DNA of 23,537 nucleotides from an uncultured Candidatus Altimarinota bacterium (GTDB taxonomy: Bacteria; Patescibacteriota; Gracilibacteria; CAIRYL01): NCBI GenBank assembly GCA_947311645.1, contig CAMZKZ010000027.1, positions 1-23,537 of the forward strand, in the 5' to 3' direction. The notes beneath the pieces were generated by a model, which worked only from the letters and a program-made list of their open reading frames with translations, did no database searches and was not told the origin of the DNA. Below are positions 1 through 7,999 of this stretch, in pieces (position 1 is the stretch's first letter; each line of letters begins with the position of its first letter). Position numbers and translations under genes: made by a program.

Positions 1-96
1 ACCACAATGAACGGAACCAAAAGAAGTGGACATTTTTATATGTTCACTTTTATTGCTGTAGTTGTCTGTAACGGTAGTATAGAATTTTTAAGATAA
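1..96 (+). CDS. 3' end of an unidentified gene (partial)
   Basis: The first reading frame is open from the window edge to a TAA at 94-96, giving 31 residues that end in the hydrophobic stretch FIAVVVCNGSIEFLR. I do not recognise the family. The third codon positions are mostly A/T as in the neighbouring genes, and a terminator-like hairpin begins within ten bases of the stop, which supports a real gene end. A hairpin (22-33 with 40-51) lies inside this frame and could instead mean the stretch is non-coding. Only the tail is visible, so no function is given. Confidence 0.4.
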   Translation, partial: TTMNGTKRSGHFYMFTFIAVVVCNGSIEFLR

Positions 97-101
97 AGAG
101 T

Positions 102-139
102 GGTAGAAATGACGAATGTATAAATAATTTCTATTTTTT
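102..139 (+). terminator. Candidate intrinsic terminator after the upstream gene
   Basis: Arms TAGAAAT (104-110) and ATTTCTA (127-133) pair, with two further G-U pairs outside, and are followed by six T (134-139). The stem is short and A/T-rich and the loop is 16 nt, so it is weak, but its place 8 nt after the stop at 96 and before the miaB promoter fits a terminator. Confidence 0.4.
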
Positions 140-168
140 ATTTATCTCTTATTCTTGTAGTATGTTTG

Positions 169-174
169 TATAAT
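169..174 (+). promoter_or_regulatory. -10 element of the miaB promoter
   Basis: A consensus TATAAT lies 30 nt before the miaB ATG. No good -35 hexamer is visible 16-18 nt upstream. A transcript from here would have a leader of roughly 24 nt. Confidence 0.45.
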
Positions 175-204
175 AGTATCGTGGTTTTCTTTAATTATGT
201 ATTT

Positions 205-1668
205 ATGAAAAAATATTTTATTAAAACATTTGGGTGTCAAATGAATCACTCTGATTCTGAAAAATTATCTGCAGTATTAGAATCGTTGCATTTGCAGGCA
301 GTGGATACACTTGAAGAATCTGATCTTGTAATTTTTAATACATGTTCTATTAAACAACATGCAGAAGATAAGGTGTTTGGAAATGTTCATAATGCGAAAA
401 AAGCAGGGAAAATTGTTGCAATTACAGGATGCATGGTGAGACATACTTCAACATTAAAAGATTTACAAAACATTAGATCTTTGAAAAATATGGAGACGAA
501 AAATGTTTCTACCGAAGAAGAAGTGAAAAAAAAGTTAGAAAAAATAGATGATGTTTTAAAAAGAACAGAAAAAAACAAAAGTATAGATTTTGTTTTTCGA
601 ATAGAAGATATGAAAAATATTCCAGAAATTTTACATGAGTTTGATGCGAATATTAAGAGACCAAGTTTTGAACATATTACAGAATTTGATAGTTTAGAAA
701 AAATTGATTATTTGAATATTGCTCCAAAGCTTACAGAGAAATACCGAGCAACTGTTCCAATTATGACAGGGTGTGATAAATTTTGTACATACTGTATTGT
801 GCCCTTTGCACGCGGAAAAGAGCGTTCTCGAAAATTTGAAGATATTCTACAAGAATGTGAACATCATGTGAGAAATGGAGTAATTGAAATTACACTTGTA
901 GGGCAAAATGTGAATGCATATTTTTTAGATGATGCAAGTAAAAAAACACTGCAACGGCATACTGATTTTGCATTTTTATTAGATAGAATTGCTCAAATAA
1001 AAGGATTAAAACGCCTTCAATTTACTTCTCCTCATCCACGACATATGGGAGATGATATGATTGAAGTGATTGCAAAGAATGAAAATATTTCACGATGTAT
1101 TCATTTGCCAGTACAAACAGGTTCGACTAAAATGTTGCAAAAAATGGGGAGAGAGCATAATATTGGAAGATTTACAGATTTTATAGAAAACTTACGAAAA
1201 GCTGTTCCTGAGATGACGATTACAACGGATATTATTGTTGGATTTTGCGGAGAAACAGAAGATGATTTTCAAAAAACAATAGATTTATTTACTACTCAAG
1301 ATTTCTTAATGGCATTTATTTCAAAATATTCTCCACGAAAGGGGACTGTTTCTGCCGAAAAAATGATTGATGATGTTCCAGATACTGTAAAAAAAGAACG
1401 ATTAGAGCGATTAACAAAGGTTTTAGAACAATCTGTTGCACGAGTAAATGAACATTTAAAAGGAAAAATAGAAACAGTTATTATTGATACGGTAGAGAAA
1501 AAAACTCAAGCAGCTGAAAAAAGTGAATATATTGCAAAAGGAAAAAGTCATACAGGACGAACAGTACAATGTATAGTAGGAGAGAGGGGGAAAAACTGTA
1601 TTGGAAAATCTGTAGATGTAAAAATCACAACTATTGGAAAATTTTCTGTATTTGGAGAACTGCTATAG
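205..1668 (+). CDS. miaB: tRNA-2-methylthio-N6-dimethylallyladenosine synthase MiaB
   Basis: MiaB is a radical-SAM methylthiotransferase that converts i6A37 to ms2i6A37 in tRNAs reading UNN codons. The 487-residue product has the N-terminal UPF0004 domain with three cluster cysteines (C11 in TFGCQMN, C47 in NTCSIK, C76 in GCMVRH), the radical-SAM CxxxCxxC motif (C190, C194, C197 in TGCDKFCTYCIVPFARG) and a C-terminal TRAM-like domain from about residue 420. The frame is open from a TTG at 166, but the ATG at 205 starts exactly where the family does (MKKYFIKTFGCQMN) and lies downstream of a TATAAT that the longer form would overlap. Between C76 and the radical-SAM motif there are about 40 more residues than in E. 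coli MiaB, forming a Lys/Glu-rich segment around 88-125. The stop is TAG. The partner MiaA is not in the window. Confidence 0.93.
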   Translation: MKKYFIKTFGCQMNHSDSEKLSAVLESLHLQAVDTLEESDLVIFNTCSIKQHAEDKVFGNVHNAKKAGKIVAITGCMVRHTSTLKDLQNIRSLKNMETKNVSTEEEVKKKLEKIDDVLKRTEKNKSIDFVFRIEDMKNIPEILHEFDANIKRPSFEHITEFDSLEKIDYLNIAPKLTEKYRATVPIMTGCDKFCTYCIVPFARGKERSRKFEDILQECEHHVRNGVIEITLVGQNVNAYFLDDASKKTLQRHTDFAFLLDRIAQIKGLKRLQFTSPHPRHMGDDMIEVIAKNENISRCIHLPVQTGSTKMLQKMGREHNIGRFTDFIENLRKAVPEMTITTDIIVGFCGETEDDFQKTIDLFTTQDFLMAFISKYSPRKGTVSAEKMIDDVPDTVKKERLERLTKVLEQSVARVNEHLKGKIETVIIDTVEKKTQAAEKSEYIAKGKSHTGRTVQCIVGERGKNCIGKSVDVKITTIGKFSVFGELL

Positions 1669-1712
1669 TTATGCTACATTTTACTAAAAAAATATTATTA
1701 CAATAATTACTT

Positions 1713-3125
1713 ATGTTAGAAAAACACATTTTTAGAGCCTATGATATTCGAGGGATTTATGGAGAAGACTTTGATGAAAAAGGGGCTGGTCGTATTGGGA
1801 AAGGGTATGCAAAATATCTGCGAAAAAAATACCCAAATAAAGAACATTTAACTGTTGTAGTTTCTCGAGATGGTCGAAATTCTGGAAAAGTTTTAAAATC
1901 TGCATTTATCAATGCTTTAGTTGAAAGTGGAATACATATCGTAGATGCAGGAGAATTACCGTCTCCAATGCTATATTTTGCACTTTGTACACAGGGGTAT
2001 GATGGTGGAGTTTCTATTACAGCAAGTCATAATTCTGCGCCATATAATGGGTTTAAATTACTTTCTGGAGGTGCTCATTCTATTTGTGGGGAGGAATTAC
2101 AAAAAATTTGGGAAATTATTCAAGAAGAAGATTTTATAGATTTAGAAGATAATGGAGATTATCCATCAGATTTAGGAACAGTGACAACAATAGATATTGC
2201 GGAAGAATATTATACACTTCTTTCTGAAATTACTCATTTTAAAAAAACAAATTGGAAAATAGCAATTGATGCTGGAAATGGAATAGCTGGTCCATATTAT
2301 CCTGAGTTTTTTCGTCGGGCAGGTTTCGATGTAACAGAATTATATTGTGATGTAGATGGAAATTTTCCAAATCATGAGGCGGATCCGGAGCGAGAAGAAA
2401 ATTTAGCAGATTTAAAAAAACTTGTTATAGAAAAAAAATTAGATTTTGGGTTAGCGTTCGATGGAGATGGAGACCGTGTTGGAGTTGTTGATAAAAATGG
2501 AAACAGTTTTTCTGCAGATTTATTATTGCTTTTATTGGCGCGAGAAATTTTAACGCGAGATGAAAATGCAGGAGGGGCTATTGTATATGACTTAAAATCA
2601 ACAGAATTATTAAAAGAAGAAATTGAAAAACATGCAGGAAAACCTGTGATGTGTAAAACAGGGCATAGTTTTGTTGAAGAAGAAATGGAAAAACATGATG
2701 CACTTTTAGGAGGAGAAGTTTCTGGTCATATTTTTCTTGCAGAAAATTATTTTGGTTTCGATGATGCATTATTAGCGGCGGCAAAATTATTAGAAATTGC
2801 TGTACAGCTTCATGAAGAGGGGGAAACATTTACAAGTGAGTTTGCAAAACTTCCACAAACATTTGTAACACCAGAAGAAAAAATTCCAGTAAAAGAAAGT
2901 GAAAAGTTTTCTGTTTTGAATAAAATTATTGAAGAACTGCAAATGCACTATCCAGATGCACTTACTATAGATGGAATTCGAATTGAATTTGGAGAGGGTG
3001 CATGGGGAATAGTGAGGGCTTCAAATACTTCTCCGTATTTAACAACACGGTTTGAGGCACGAACACAGGAAAAGCTTGATGAAGTAAAAAATATTATGAT
3101 GCAATCGGTGATAAAATTTTTATAA
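1713..3125 (+). CDS. Phosphomannomutase/phosphoglucomutase (alpha-D-phosphohexomutase)
   Basis: This enzyme interconverts hexose 6-phosphate and 1-phosphate and feeds nucleotide-sugar synthesis for surface polysaccharide. The 470-residue protein has the full family layout: FRAYDIRGIYG at 7-17, the phosphoserine loop TASHN with catalytic S105, the Mg-binding loop DGDGDR at 250-255, the sugar-binding GGEVSGH at 333-339 and the phosphate-binding loop RASNTSPYLTTRFEA at 435-449. The length is normal for bacterial PMM/PGM (AlgC/ManB type). It starts 44 nt after miaB with no Shine-Dalgarno sequence; TACAAT occurs about 10 nt before the ATG and could give a very short leader. Substrate preference (mannose or glucose) cannot be read from sequence alone. 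The stop is TAA. Confidence 0.93.
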   Translation: MLEKHIFRAYDIRGIYGEDFDEKGAGRIGKGYAKYLRKKYPNKEHLTVVVSRDGRNSGKVLKSAFINALVESGIHIVDAGELPSPMLYFALCTQGYDGGVSITASHNSAPYNGFKLLSGGAHSICGEELQKIWEIIQEEDFIDLEDNGDYPSDLGTVTTIDIAEEYYTLLSEITHFKKTNWKIAIDAGNGIAGPYYPEFFRRAGFDVTELYCDVDGNFPNHEADPEREENLADLKKLVIEKKLDFGLAFDGDGDRVGVVDKNGNSFSADLLLLLLAREILTRDENAGGAIVYDLKSTELLKEEIEKHAGKPVMCKTGHSFVEEEMEKHDALLGGEVSGHIFLAENYFGFDDALLAAAKLLEIAVQLHEEGETFTSEFAKLPQTFVTPEEKIPVKESEKFSVLNKIIEELQMHYPDALTIDGIRIEFGEGAWGIVRASNTSPYLTTRFEARTQEKLDEVKNIMMQSVIKFL

Positions 3126-3294
3126 TGTGTAATCGCGAAGGAACGGAGGTGAAAAAGTAAGTTGTTTTTATATAAAATTTTTGGTAGAATAGAAAGAATG
3201 AAAAAAATAGAACAATGATTCTTCATTCTTCTTCATTATAAGAATTATAAATATATAATGAGGTATAATAAATATTCTTAATCTGTGTATCCCA
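3126..3294 (+). other. Intergenic region with isolated SD-like GGAGGTGA and inverted repeat
   Basis: This 169-nt gap contains GGAGGTGA at 3145-3152, the best anti-Shine-Dalgarno complement in the window, but no credible gene follows it (the longest frame, from a nearby TTG, gives 19 residues). A 9-bp inverted repeat pairs 3194-3202 with 3222-3230 across 19 nt and has no T run after it. TATAAT occurs at 3254-3259 and 3264-3269, the latter 25 nt before the next ATG and a likely -10 for that gene. Confidence 0.4.
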
Positions 3295-3936
3295 ATGAAA
3301 GACGAAAATACAAATAATATTCCTCATATTTCTCAAGAGGAAATAAAGCAAGAAGTACAAGAAGAAGTACAGATGGAAGACCTTGCTCATATAGATGATG
3401 CAAAGTTAAAAGATATTATTGAAAATAAAGATGTAGCAGCAGCAAGTTATTTTTTACTGCTTTCTCCTGTTTTATTATTTACCCGAAAAGATTCTGGTTT
3501 TATTCAATATCATGCACGACAAGCATTTACATTGTTTTTGATTTTTGTTTTTTTGTGGTTTCTTGGAACTTTTTTTGTGCTATTTGCATGGCTTACTATT
3601 GGGGTGTTATTCATCGCACTTACAGGATTTATCCAAGCAATTAATGGAAAATATTATGAGATTCCCTATATTTATGACTTTGGAAAAGATGGATATTCTA
3701 TAGAATTATTTGTGAATATGGTAAAAAATATTTTTAGATCTGGAAAAGAAATTATTGTTGGTTTATTTCCAAAAAATTCTTTTACTAAAAATGAAAACAT
3801 TTCTGTAGCTGAAGAGTTACAAACAAAAGAAAATATTGCAGATATGAATAAAAATTTGCTAAAAACAGTAGATGATTTAAAAGGGTCTATCGTGCGTTTA
3901 GAACAAAAAATTGCAGAAATGGAAAAAGTAAAATAG
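3295..3936 (+). CDS. DUF4870-like membrane protein with C-terminal coiled coil
   Basis: The protein has 213 residues. Residues 1-45 are acidic and Glu/Gln-rich. Residues about 48-125 form a hydrophobic block with two or three membrane spans and the signature FIQYHARQAFTLFLI, typical of DUF4870/Tic20-like proteins, in which a conserved HxRQ/HARQA lies between two helices. The segment from about 165 to the end is charged and predicted to coil (VDDLKGSIVRLEQKIAEMEK). No enzymatic motif is seen and the function of the family is unknown to me. The ATG follows TATAAT (3264-3269) by 25 nt and has no Shine-Dalgarno sequence. The stop is TAG. It converges on the next gene with 19 nt between the stops. 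Confidence 0.7.
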   Translation: MKDENTNNIPHISQEEIKQEVQEEVQMEDLAHIDDAKLKDIIENKDVAAASYFLLLSPVLLFTRKDSGFIQYHARQAFTLFLIFVFLWFLGTFFVLFAWLTIGVLFIALTGFIQAINGKYYEIPYIYDFGKDGYSIELFVNMVKNIFRSGKEIIVGLFPKNSFTKNENISVAEELQTKENIADMNKNLLKTVDDLKGSIVRLEQKIAEMEKVK

Positions 3937-3955
3937 GGAAAAACCTAAAATTGTA

Positions 3956-4498
3956 TTATTTACATTTATTTTCAACTCTCAGAATATATTGAGAAAGTTC
4001 TGGAGGAAGTTTTGCATTAAGACTCGTTTGCATGGCTTTAAGATCTCCTGCAAGTACACAATCTGCAACGGTAAATGTTGGCCCCATTAAAAAATCTGAA
4101 TATTCAAGTTTTTCAATGATACTTTCAAAAATATGTGAAAATGCTATTGAGATATTTTCACTCTTTTTTATTGTTATATCTTTTGGAAAAAGCATTGCTG
4201 TTGATTGTAATATGGATTCAACAGGTCCTATGAAGCCGATAGGGTGTGGAAATTCTGCTTCTATTTCCCGCAGTGCGTGTAAAGAATTTTCAAAAATTTC
4301 TTTGTGATCCTCATGTGTATGTACGAGAAATGGAAAAGTAGTGACACCAAATTGTTGTCTAATATCTTCACTGTGTTGTTCTTCAATAATCGAATGTGAA
4401 TATTCTGCATTTTTATATTGAAGAAACAATAGCATTCTATTGAGGTGGGAAGTTGATTTGAAATCTGTACTATTTTTTAGAGAAAGAAGAGTTATCAT
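3956..4498 (-). CDS. Glutathione S-transferase-like protein
   Basis: The 180-residue product looks like a small GST-fold protein. Residues 1-80 fit a thioredoxin-like domain with the cis-proline segment TTFPFLV, and residues about 90-180 are all-helical with FLMGPTFTVADCVLAGDL, which matches the GST C-terminal N-capping box and hydrophobic staple (S/T-x-x-D). The N-terminal catalytic Ser/Cys/Tyr is not clear (MITLLSLKNSTDFKSTSHLNR), so activity on glutathione is uncertain. It may be a structural or stress-linked homologue. It is divergent from the S-layer gene and convergent with the DUF4870-like gene, so it is probably monocistronic. TATTAT lies only 4 nt before the ATG, suggesting a leaderless transcript. 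Confidence 0.6.
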   Translation of the reverse strand: MITLLSLKNSTDFKSTSHLNRMLLFLQYKNAEYSHSIIEEQHSEDIRQQFGVTTFPFLVHTHEDHKEIFENSLHALREIEAEFPHPIGFIGPVESILQSTAMLFPKDITIKKSENISIAFSHIFESIIEKLEYSDFLMGPTFTVADCVLAGDLKAMQTSLNAKLPPELSQYILRVENKCK

Positions 4499-4502
4499 CG
4501 GT

Positions 4503-4508
4503 ATAATA
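4503..4508 (-). promoter_or_regulatory. -10-like element directly before the GST-like gene
   Basis: On the minus strand TATTAT ends four bases before the ATG at 4498. A start site about 7 nt downstream would fall at the ATG itself, giving a leaderless mRNA. No clear -35 is seen. Confidence 0.35.
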
Positions 4509-4662
4509 AATAAAAATGTTGTATGGAGTATTTACAAGTGCAATATATCTCTAATCTAACAGAAAATATAAAAAAACAAAGTGTGAATATTTGTTTTTTT
4601 CCTGTAAAAGTGGGAATATAAGTATAGATTTGGTCTTTATTTTTATTTTATAGAAGACATTT

Positions 4663-6594
4663 ATGATTATTCAATTTTTAAAAAAGAGAGAGAGTATATT
4701 ATTATGGAGTGTGATTGCTGTATTTTTTGCTATGCCACAGCAAGTATATGCAGCCTGTGATAACCCTATCACATGTGAAGAAGTTTCAACTTTTTCGCCA
4801 AATTCTGAGCCAAAGGCATTATCTGAATTTAGAGATGGGTGTTATGGTTTAGATACTGCAGATTTAACACCGATATTGCATAATGAAGATGATACAAGTG
4901 TTGGTTTTTTTTATTTAGTAAAGAATTCAGACTATGTTGAAGGTTCTATTGTTAATCCATATAATATAGTATTGTGTGATGAGCGAAAAATAGATAATCC
5001 TCAATTTTTATCATTTAGAGAGTTTTTTCCACAAACTCAAGAATCTCTTGATAACGGGGAAACGTTTGATGAGTATCTGAGAAATGTTCTTACGCTATCT
5101 ATTAAAGATAGTATTAATGGTAATTTTTCTGTAAAAATTACACCTACTTTTATAATGTTGTTTAAATCAAAAAAACTTTTTTTTGAAGATACTACAAAAC
5201 GATATCGATTAAGTAATGTTTCATTTTTTCTTACAGAAGATGTTACTCGATTGATATCGACTCCAAGTATTGTAGTTGCATTACAAGCCAATGGTTCTAT
5301 TCCAAAGCCTTCTTTGTATGGTCTTTCGCTCTATGAAAAATGTAAAATTCTTCCTGCTTCTATATTTTGTTCTATTACTACAAAACATAGAACTTCTACC
5401 GAAGATATTTATTCATATACATTTTCTACGCAGTCAAATCGTGAAAATAGAGATGGAAATGTTGTAGTAACAATTCAGTCTCTTGAAAATCTTATAGCGT
5501 TAGAAAAAAATGCGAGTCCAGATGGAAGTTGTACTGATGGAAAAATGCCAAATGAGTATTTAGAATTTGATTCTGTAGCGTTTAGGATATATCAAAAACC
5601 AGATGTTGTAATTCCTTCAGGTGTATCGTGTACAGTAAGAGTTAGTGTTTTAGATTTTCCCTCATCATTAGCAAATGTTTCGAGTGAAAATATTCTTGCA
5701 GAAAGAGAAGAGCAAACTGATGGAGTATACTTTGCTGCAGGAGAAACTCTGGTAGCAGATTCTTCGCTTGTATTCGATTTTATTGTAGAATCATATACAC
5801 CAACAGTAGGAACAGTTGCTGTATCTGATCCTATATCATCTTCCTCTTCCACTTCCTCTTCCTCTGGATCTGGAGGAAGTTATGTAGATACCATAGAACG
5901 GTTGAGAACAGGTGTTGGGTATAGAACAATTGGAGAGGAGGCAGAAGCCACAGCTGATGAAAAAATTCTGGTTTGTCCAGAAGAAAAATATATTCGGTAT
6001 GCAGATCAAAGAGGATTGGGGGTGTCTATAGATTTATTTAAAGATGTAGATTCAACACATAGAGCATATAATAGTTTAATAGATTTAGCAGAGCAACGAA
6101 TTGTGAACGGAGATAATGCAACGGGAGATGCACGACTTGATTCTGTAATTTCTCGTGCAGAATTTGTAAAAATTATGACTATCGCAAGAGAGGATATATT
6201 GTTATTGGGGGATTGCTTAAAAGTTTCTCGTTTTCTTGATGTTCATTTTACTGATTGGTTTACACCATTTGTACAAAATTTAGAAGTTAAATCTATTGTA
6301 AAAGGATATGATGGAAATCTTTATAAACCAGGTCAGTCAATTAATATAGCAGAATCATATAAAGTTCTTGCATTATCGTTTGGATATATTTCTCTTGAAG
6401 AGGCTGAAAAAATAGCATATGAGAGAGGAGTAGAGTGGTATGTTCCATATGGAGAAGTATTAGAAAAATCTGGAGTTATTCCATCGTGGTTATTTGGAGT
6501 TGATAAGGATTCTGCTTTAGAGCGTGGAGATGTATTTGTAATTTTATCTTCGATTTTATTGCAAAAAGACTGGATGAAAAATCTTGATTGGTAA
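4663..6594 (+). CDS. Secreted S-layer-homology (SLH) domain protein
   Basis: The 643-residue protein begins with a signal peptide (basic MIIQFLKKRE, hydrophobic core, likely cleavage after AYA near residue 30 in QQVYA-AC). Residues about 31-385 form a large extracellular region of unrecognised fold with several cysteines. A Ser/Gly linker lies around 391-405. The C-terminus carries SLH-like repeats: one near 455-505 (LFKDVDSTH...ISRAEFVKIMTIA), one near 517-570 (FLDVHFTDWFTPFVQNLEVKS, KPGQSINIAESYKVLAL) and a degenerate third near 585-640. SLH domains usually bind pyruvylated secondary wall polysaccharide, so this is probably anchored to the cell surface. The stop TAA is 16 nt before the vanW-like ATG, which suggests co-transcription. 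The ligand of the N-terminal region is unknown. Confidence 0.75.
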   Translation: MIIQFLKKRESILLWSVIAVFFAMPQQVYAACDNPITCEEVSTFSPNSEPKALSEFRDGCYGLDTADLTPILHNEDDTSVGFFYLVKNSDYVEGSIVNPYNIVLCDERKIDNPQFLSFREFFPQTQESLDNGETFDEYLRNVLTLSIKDSINGNFSVKITPTFIMLFKSKKLFFEDTTKRYRLSNVSFFLTEDVTRLISTPSIVVALQANGSIPKPSLYGLSLYEKCKILPASIFCSITTKHRTSTEDIYSYTFSTQSNRENRDGNVVVTIQSLENLIALEKNASPDGSCTDGKMPNEYLEFDSVAFRIYQKPDVVIPSGVSCTVRVSVLDFPSSLANVSSENILAEREEQTDGVYFAAGETLVADSSLVFDFIVESYTPTVGTVAVSDPISSSSSTSSSSGSGGSYVDTIERLRTGVGYRTIGEEAEATADEKILVCPEEKYIRYADQRGLGVSIDLFKDVDSTHRAYNSLIDLAEQRIVNGDNATGDARLDSVISRAEFVKIMTIAREDILLLGDCLKVSRFLDVHFTDWFTPFVQNLEVKSIVKGYDGNLYKPGQSINIAESYKVLALSFGYISLEEAEKIAYERGVEWYVPYGEVLEKSGVIPSWLFGVDKDSALERGDVFVILSSILLQKDWMKNLDW

Positions 6595-6610
6595 TTTTTT
6601 GTATATAAAA

Positions 6611-7990
6611 ATGCGTATTATACGGTGGAGAAGTGCTCGATATATTGCTATGGTATTACTCTGTTTAGGGAGTAGTGTATCGGCAGAGGTGCATGAGTAT
6701 TCGGGGTCTATGCGTCTAAAATATGAATATCAACATTATGTTATTGATAATGTAAATATTTTTTTGAGTGACGACGAAAAACATGAAACACAGGAAGAAG
6801 GGGATACTTCTTTTTGTTTTGCTGATGATATTGAAGAAGCTGATATTATTGCAAAAAAGAAAAAATTTGCTGCACACGATATATTTTTTGGAGAAGAAAA
6901 TATGAATGGAGAGGAAATGCAGTCAGACACAACAATATCAATAAAACGAATCGATAAGAAAAAAATTAAAAATTATGTAGAAGAAAATATTGTTCCATTC
7001 TTGAATCAAGATGTGCATAATGTAACAATTTCTAAAGGAGATGATGGGAATATTATCTTTGATGGGTATGGGCAAAGAGGAGTATCGGTGAATGTTGATA
7101 CCACTGTTGATTTTATTTATACTGCTATTCTTGATGAAATTTCATATGTAAATGTTGATGTAACTCTTGAAGAACCTGAAGTAAGAGTGAATAATGAAGA
7201 GTTGAAACAGTTGGGAATTACAGAGCTTGTCGCAGTAGGTCGTTCGAATTTTACGGGGTCAAGTTGGAAACGAATAACGAATGTAACAAATGGGGCAAGT
7301 AAATTTGATGGATATATTATTCCAAATGATGCTATTTTTTCTTTTAATGAACAATTAGGAGAAATTGATAAATCTACTGGATTTGTTCCTGAATTGGTTA
7401 TATTGGGTGATAAGGTTGTTCCAGAATATGGAGGTGGATTGTGTCAGGTATCAAGTACTGTGTATAGAGGTGCAATGCTCTCTGGAATGGAAATTGTAGA
7501 ACGCTACAATCATTCATATGCAGTAAGTTATTATGAACCACATGGAAGTGATGCAACAATTTACTCTCCGATTAAAGATTTTAAATTTAAAAATACATCA
7601 GGAAATGCTTTGTTATTACAAACACGAAGAGGTGGACATGAGAATAATGAATTATTTTTTCATTTTTATGGAACAAAACCAACTGCAAGAGATGTAGAAA
7701 TTTTGGGTCCATTTGTATCGAATAGAAGAGGTCCTTTGGCGTCAAAAACTACATATGATCCTTCTCTTCCTGAAGGGTCTGCAACTGTTGTGTCTCATAG
7801 TGTATCTGGTTTAACAACGCAGTTTTATAGAAAGGTAACAGAGAATAATCATAATTTGTATAATGATTATTTTAAATCAATTTATCAATCTCGTGGGTAC
7901 TGGGTTATTCGTGGTGGGGTAGATCCAGCAACTCTTCAAAAAGAAGAGGTACAGGAAAATACAGATACTTCATCTACAGACGAGGGGTAG
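6611..7990 (+). CDS. Secreted VanW-domain protein
   Basis: The 459-residue protein has an N-terminal signal peptide or anchor (MRIIRWRSARYIAMVLLCLGSSVSA, likely cleaved near 25). The middle (about 130-205) has the beta-rich character of the putative peptidoglycan-binding domain often found before VanW. Residues about 205-360 contain the VanW domain: GRSNFTGSSWKRITNV, FSFNEQLG, the hallmark PEYGGGLCQVSSTVYR, the ERYNHSYAVSYYEPHGSDATI segment and FKFKNTSGNALLLQ. VanW proteins are widespread in Gram-positives and CPR bacteria and are thought to act at the wall, but the activity is not established. The frame is open from a TTG at 6584 inside the upstream gene; the ATG at 6611 is chosen because the signal peptide begins there. 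The stop is TAG; the gene converges on hrcA with 9 nt between them. Confidence 0.85.
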   Translation: MRIIRWRSARYIAMVLLCLGSSVSAEVHEYSGSMRLKYEYQHYVIDNVNIFLSDDEKHETQEEGDTSFCFADDIEEADIIAKKKKFAAHDIFFGEENMNGEEMQSDTTISIKRIDKKKIKNYVEENIVPFLNQDVHNVTISKGDDGNIIFDGYGQRGVSVNVDTTVDFIYTAILDEISYVNVDVTLEEPEVRVNNEELKQLGITELVAVGRSNFTGSSWKRITNVTNGASKFDGYIIPNDAIFSFNEQLGEIDKSTGFVPELVILGDKVVPEYGGGLCQVSSTVYRGAMLSGMEIVERYNHSYAVSYYEPHGSDATIYSPIKDFKFKNTSGNALLLQTRRGGHENNELFFHFYGTKPTARDVEILGPFVSNRRGPLASKTTYDPSLPEGSATVVSHSVSGLTTQFYRKVTENNHNLYNDYFKSIYQSRGYWVIRGGVDPATLQKEEVQENTDTSSTDEG

Positions 7991-7999
7991 TTGTTTATT

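Noticed and set aside
1..33. Possible divergent minus-strand gene start (MSTSFGSVHCG, open to the edge)
   Set aside because: Only 11 codons are visible. The + strand frame ending at 96 with a following terminator explains the region better.
3194..3230. 9-bp inverted repeat as the terminator of pmm
   Set aside because: The loop is 19 nt and no T tract follows the 3' arm; TTCTTCATT is also repeated nearby, so it may be a simple-sequence effect.
4570..4600. A/T-only hairpin (4570-4580 with 4590-4600) as a terminator
   Set aside because: It lies between two divergent genes, where no transcript needs to end, and is made of A and T runs that easily pair by chance.
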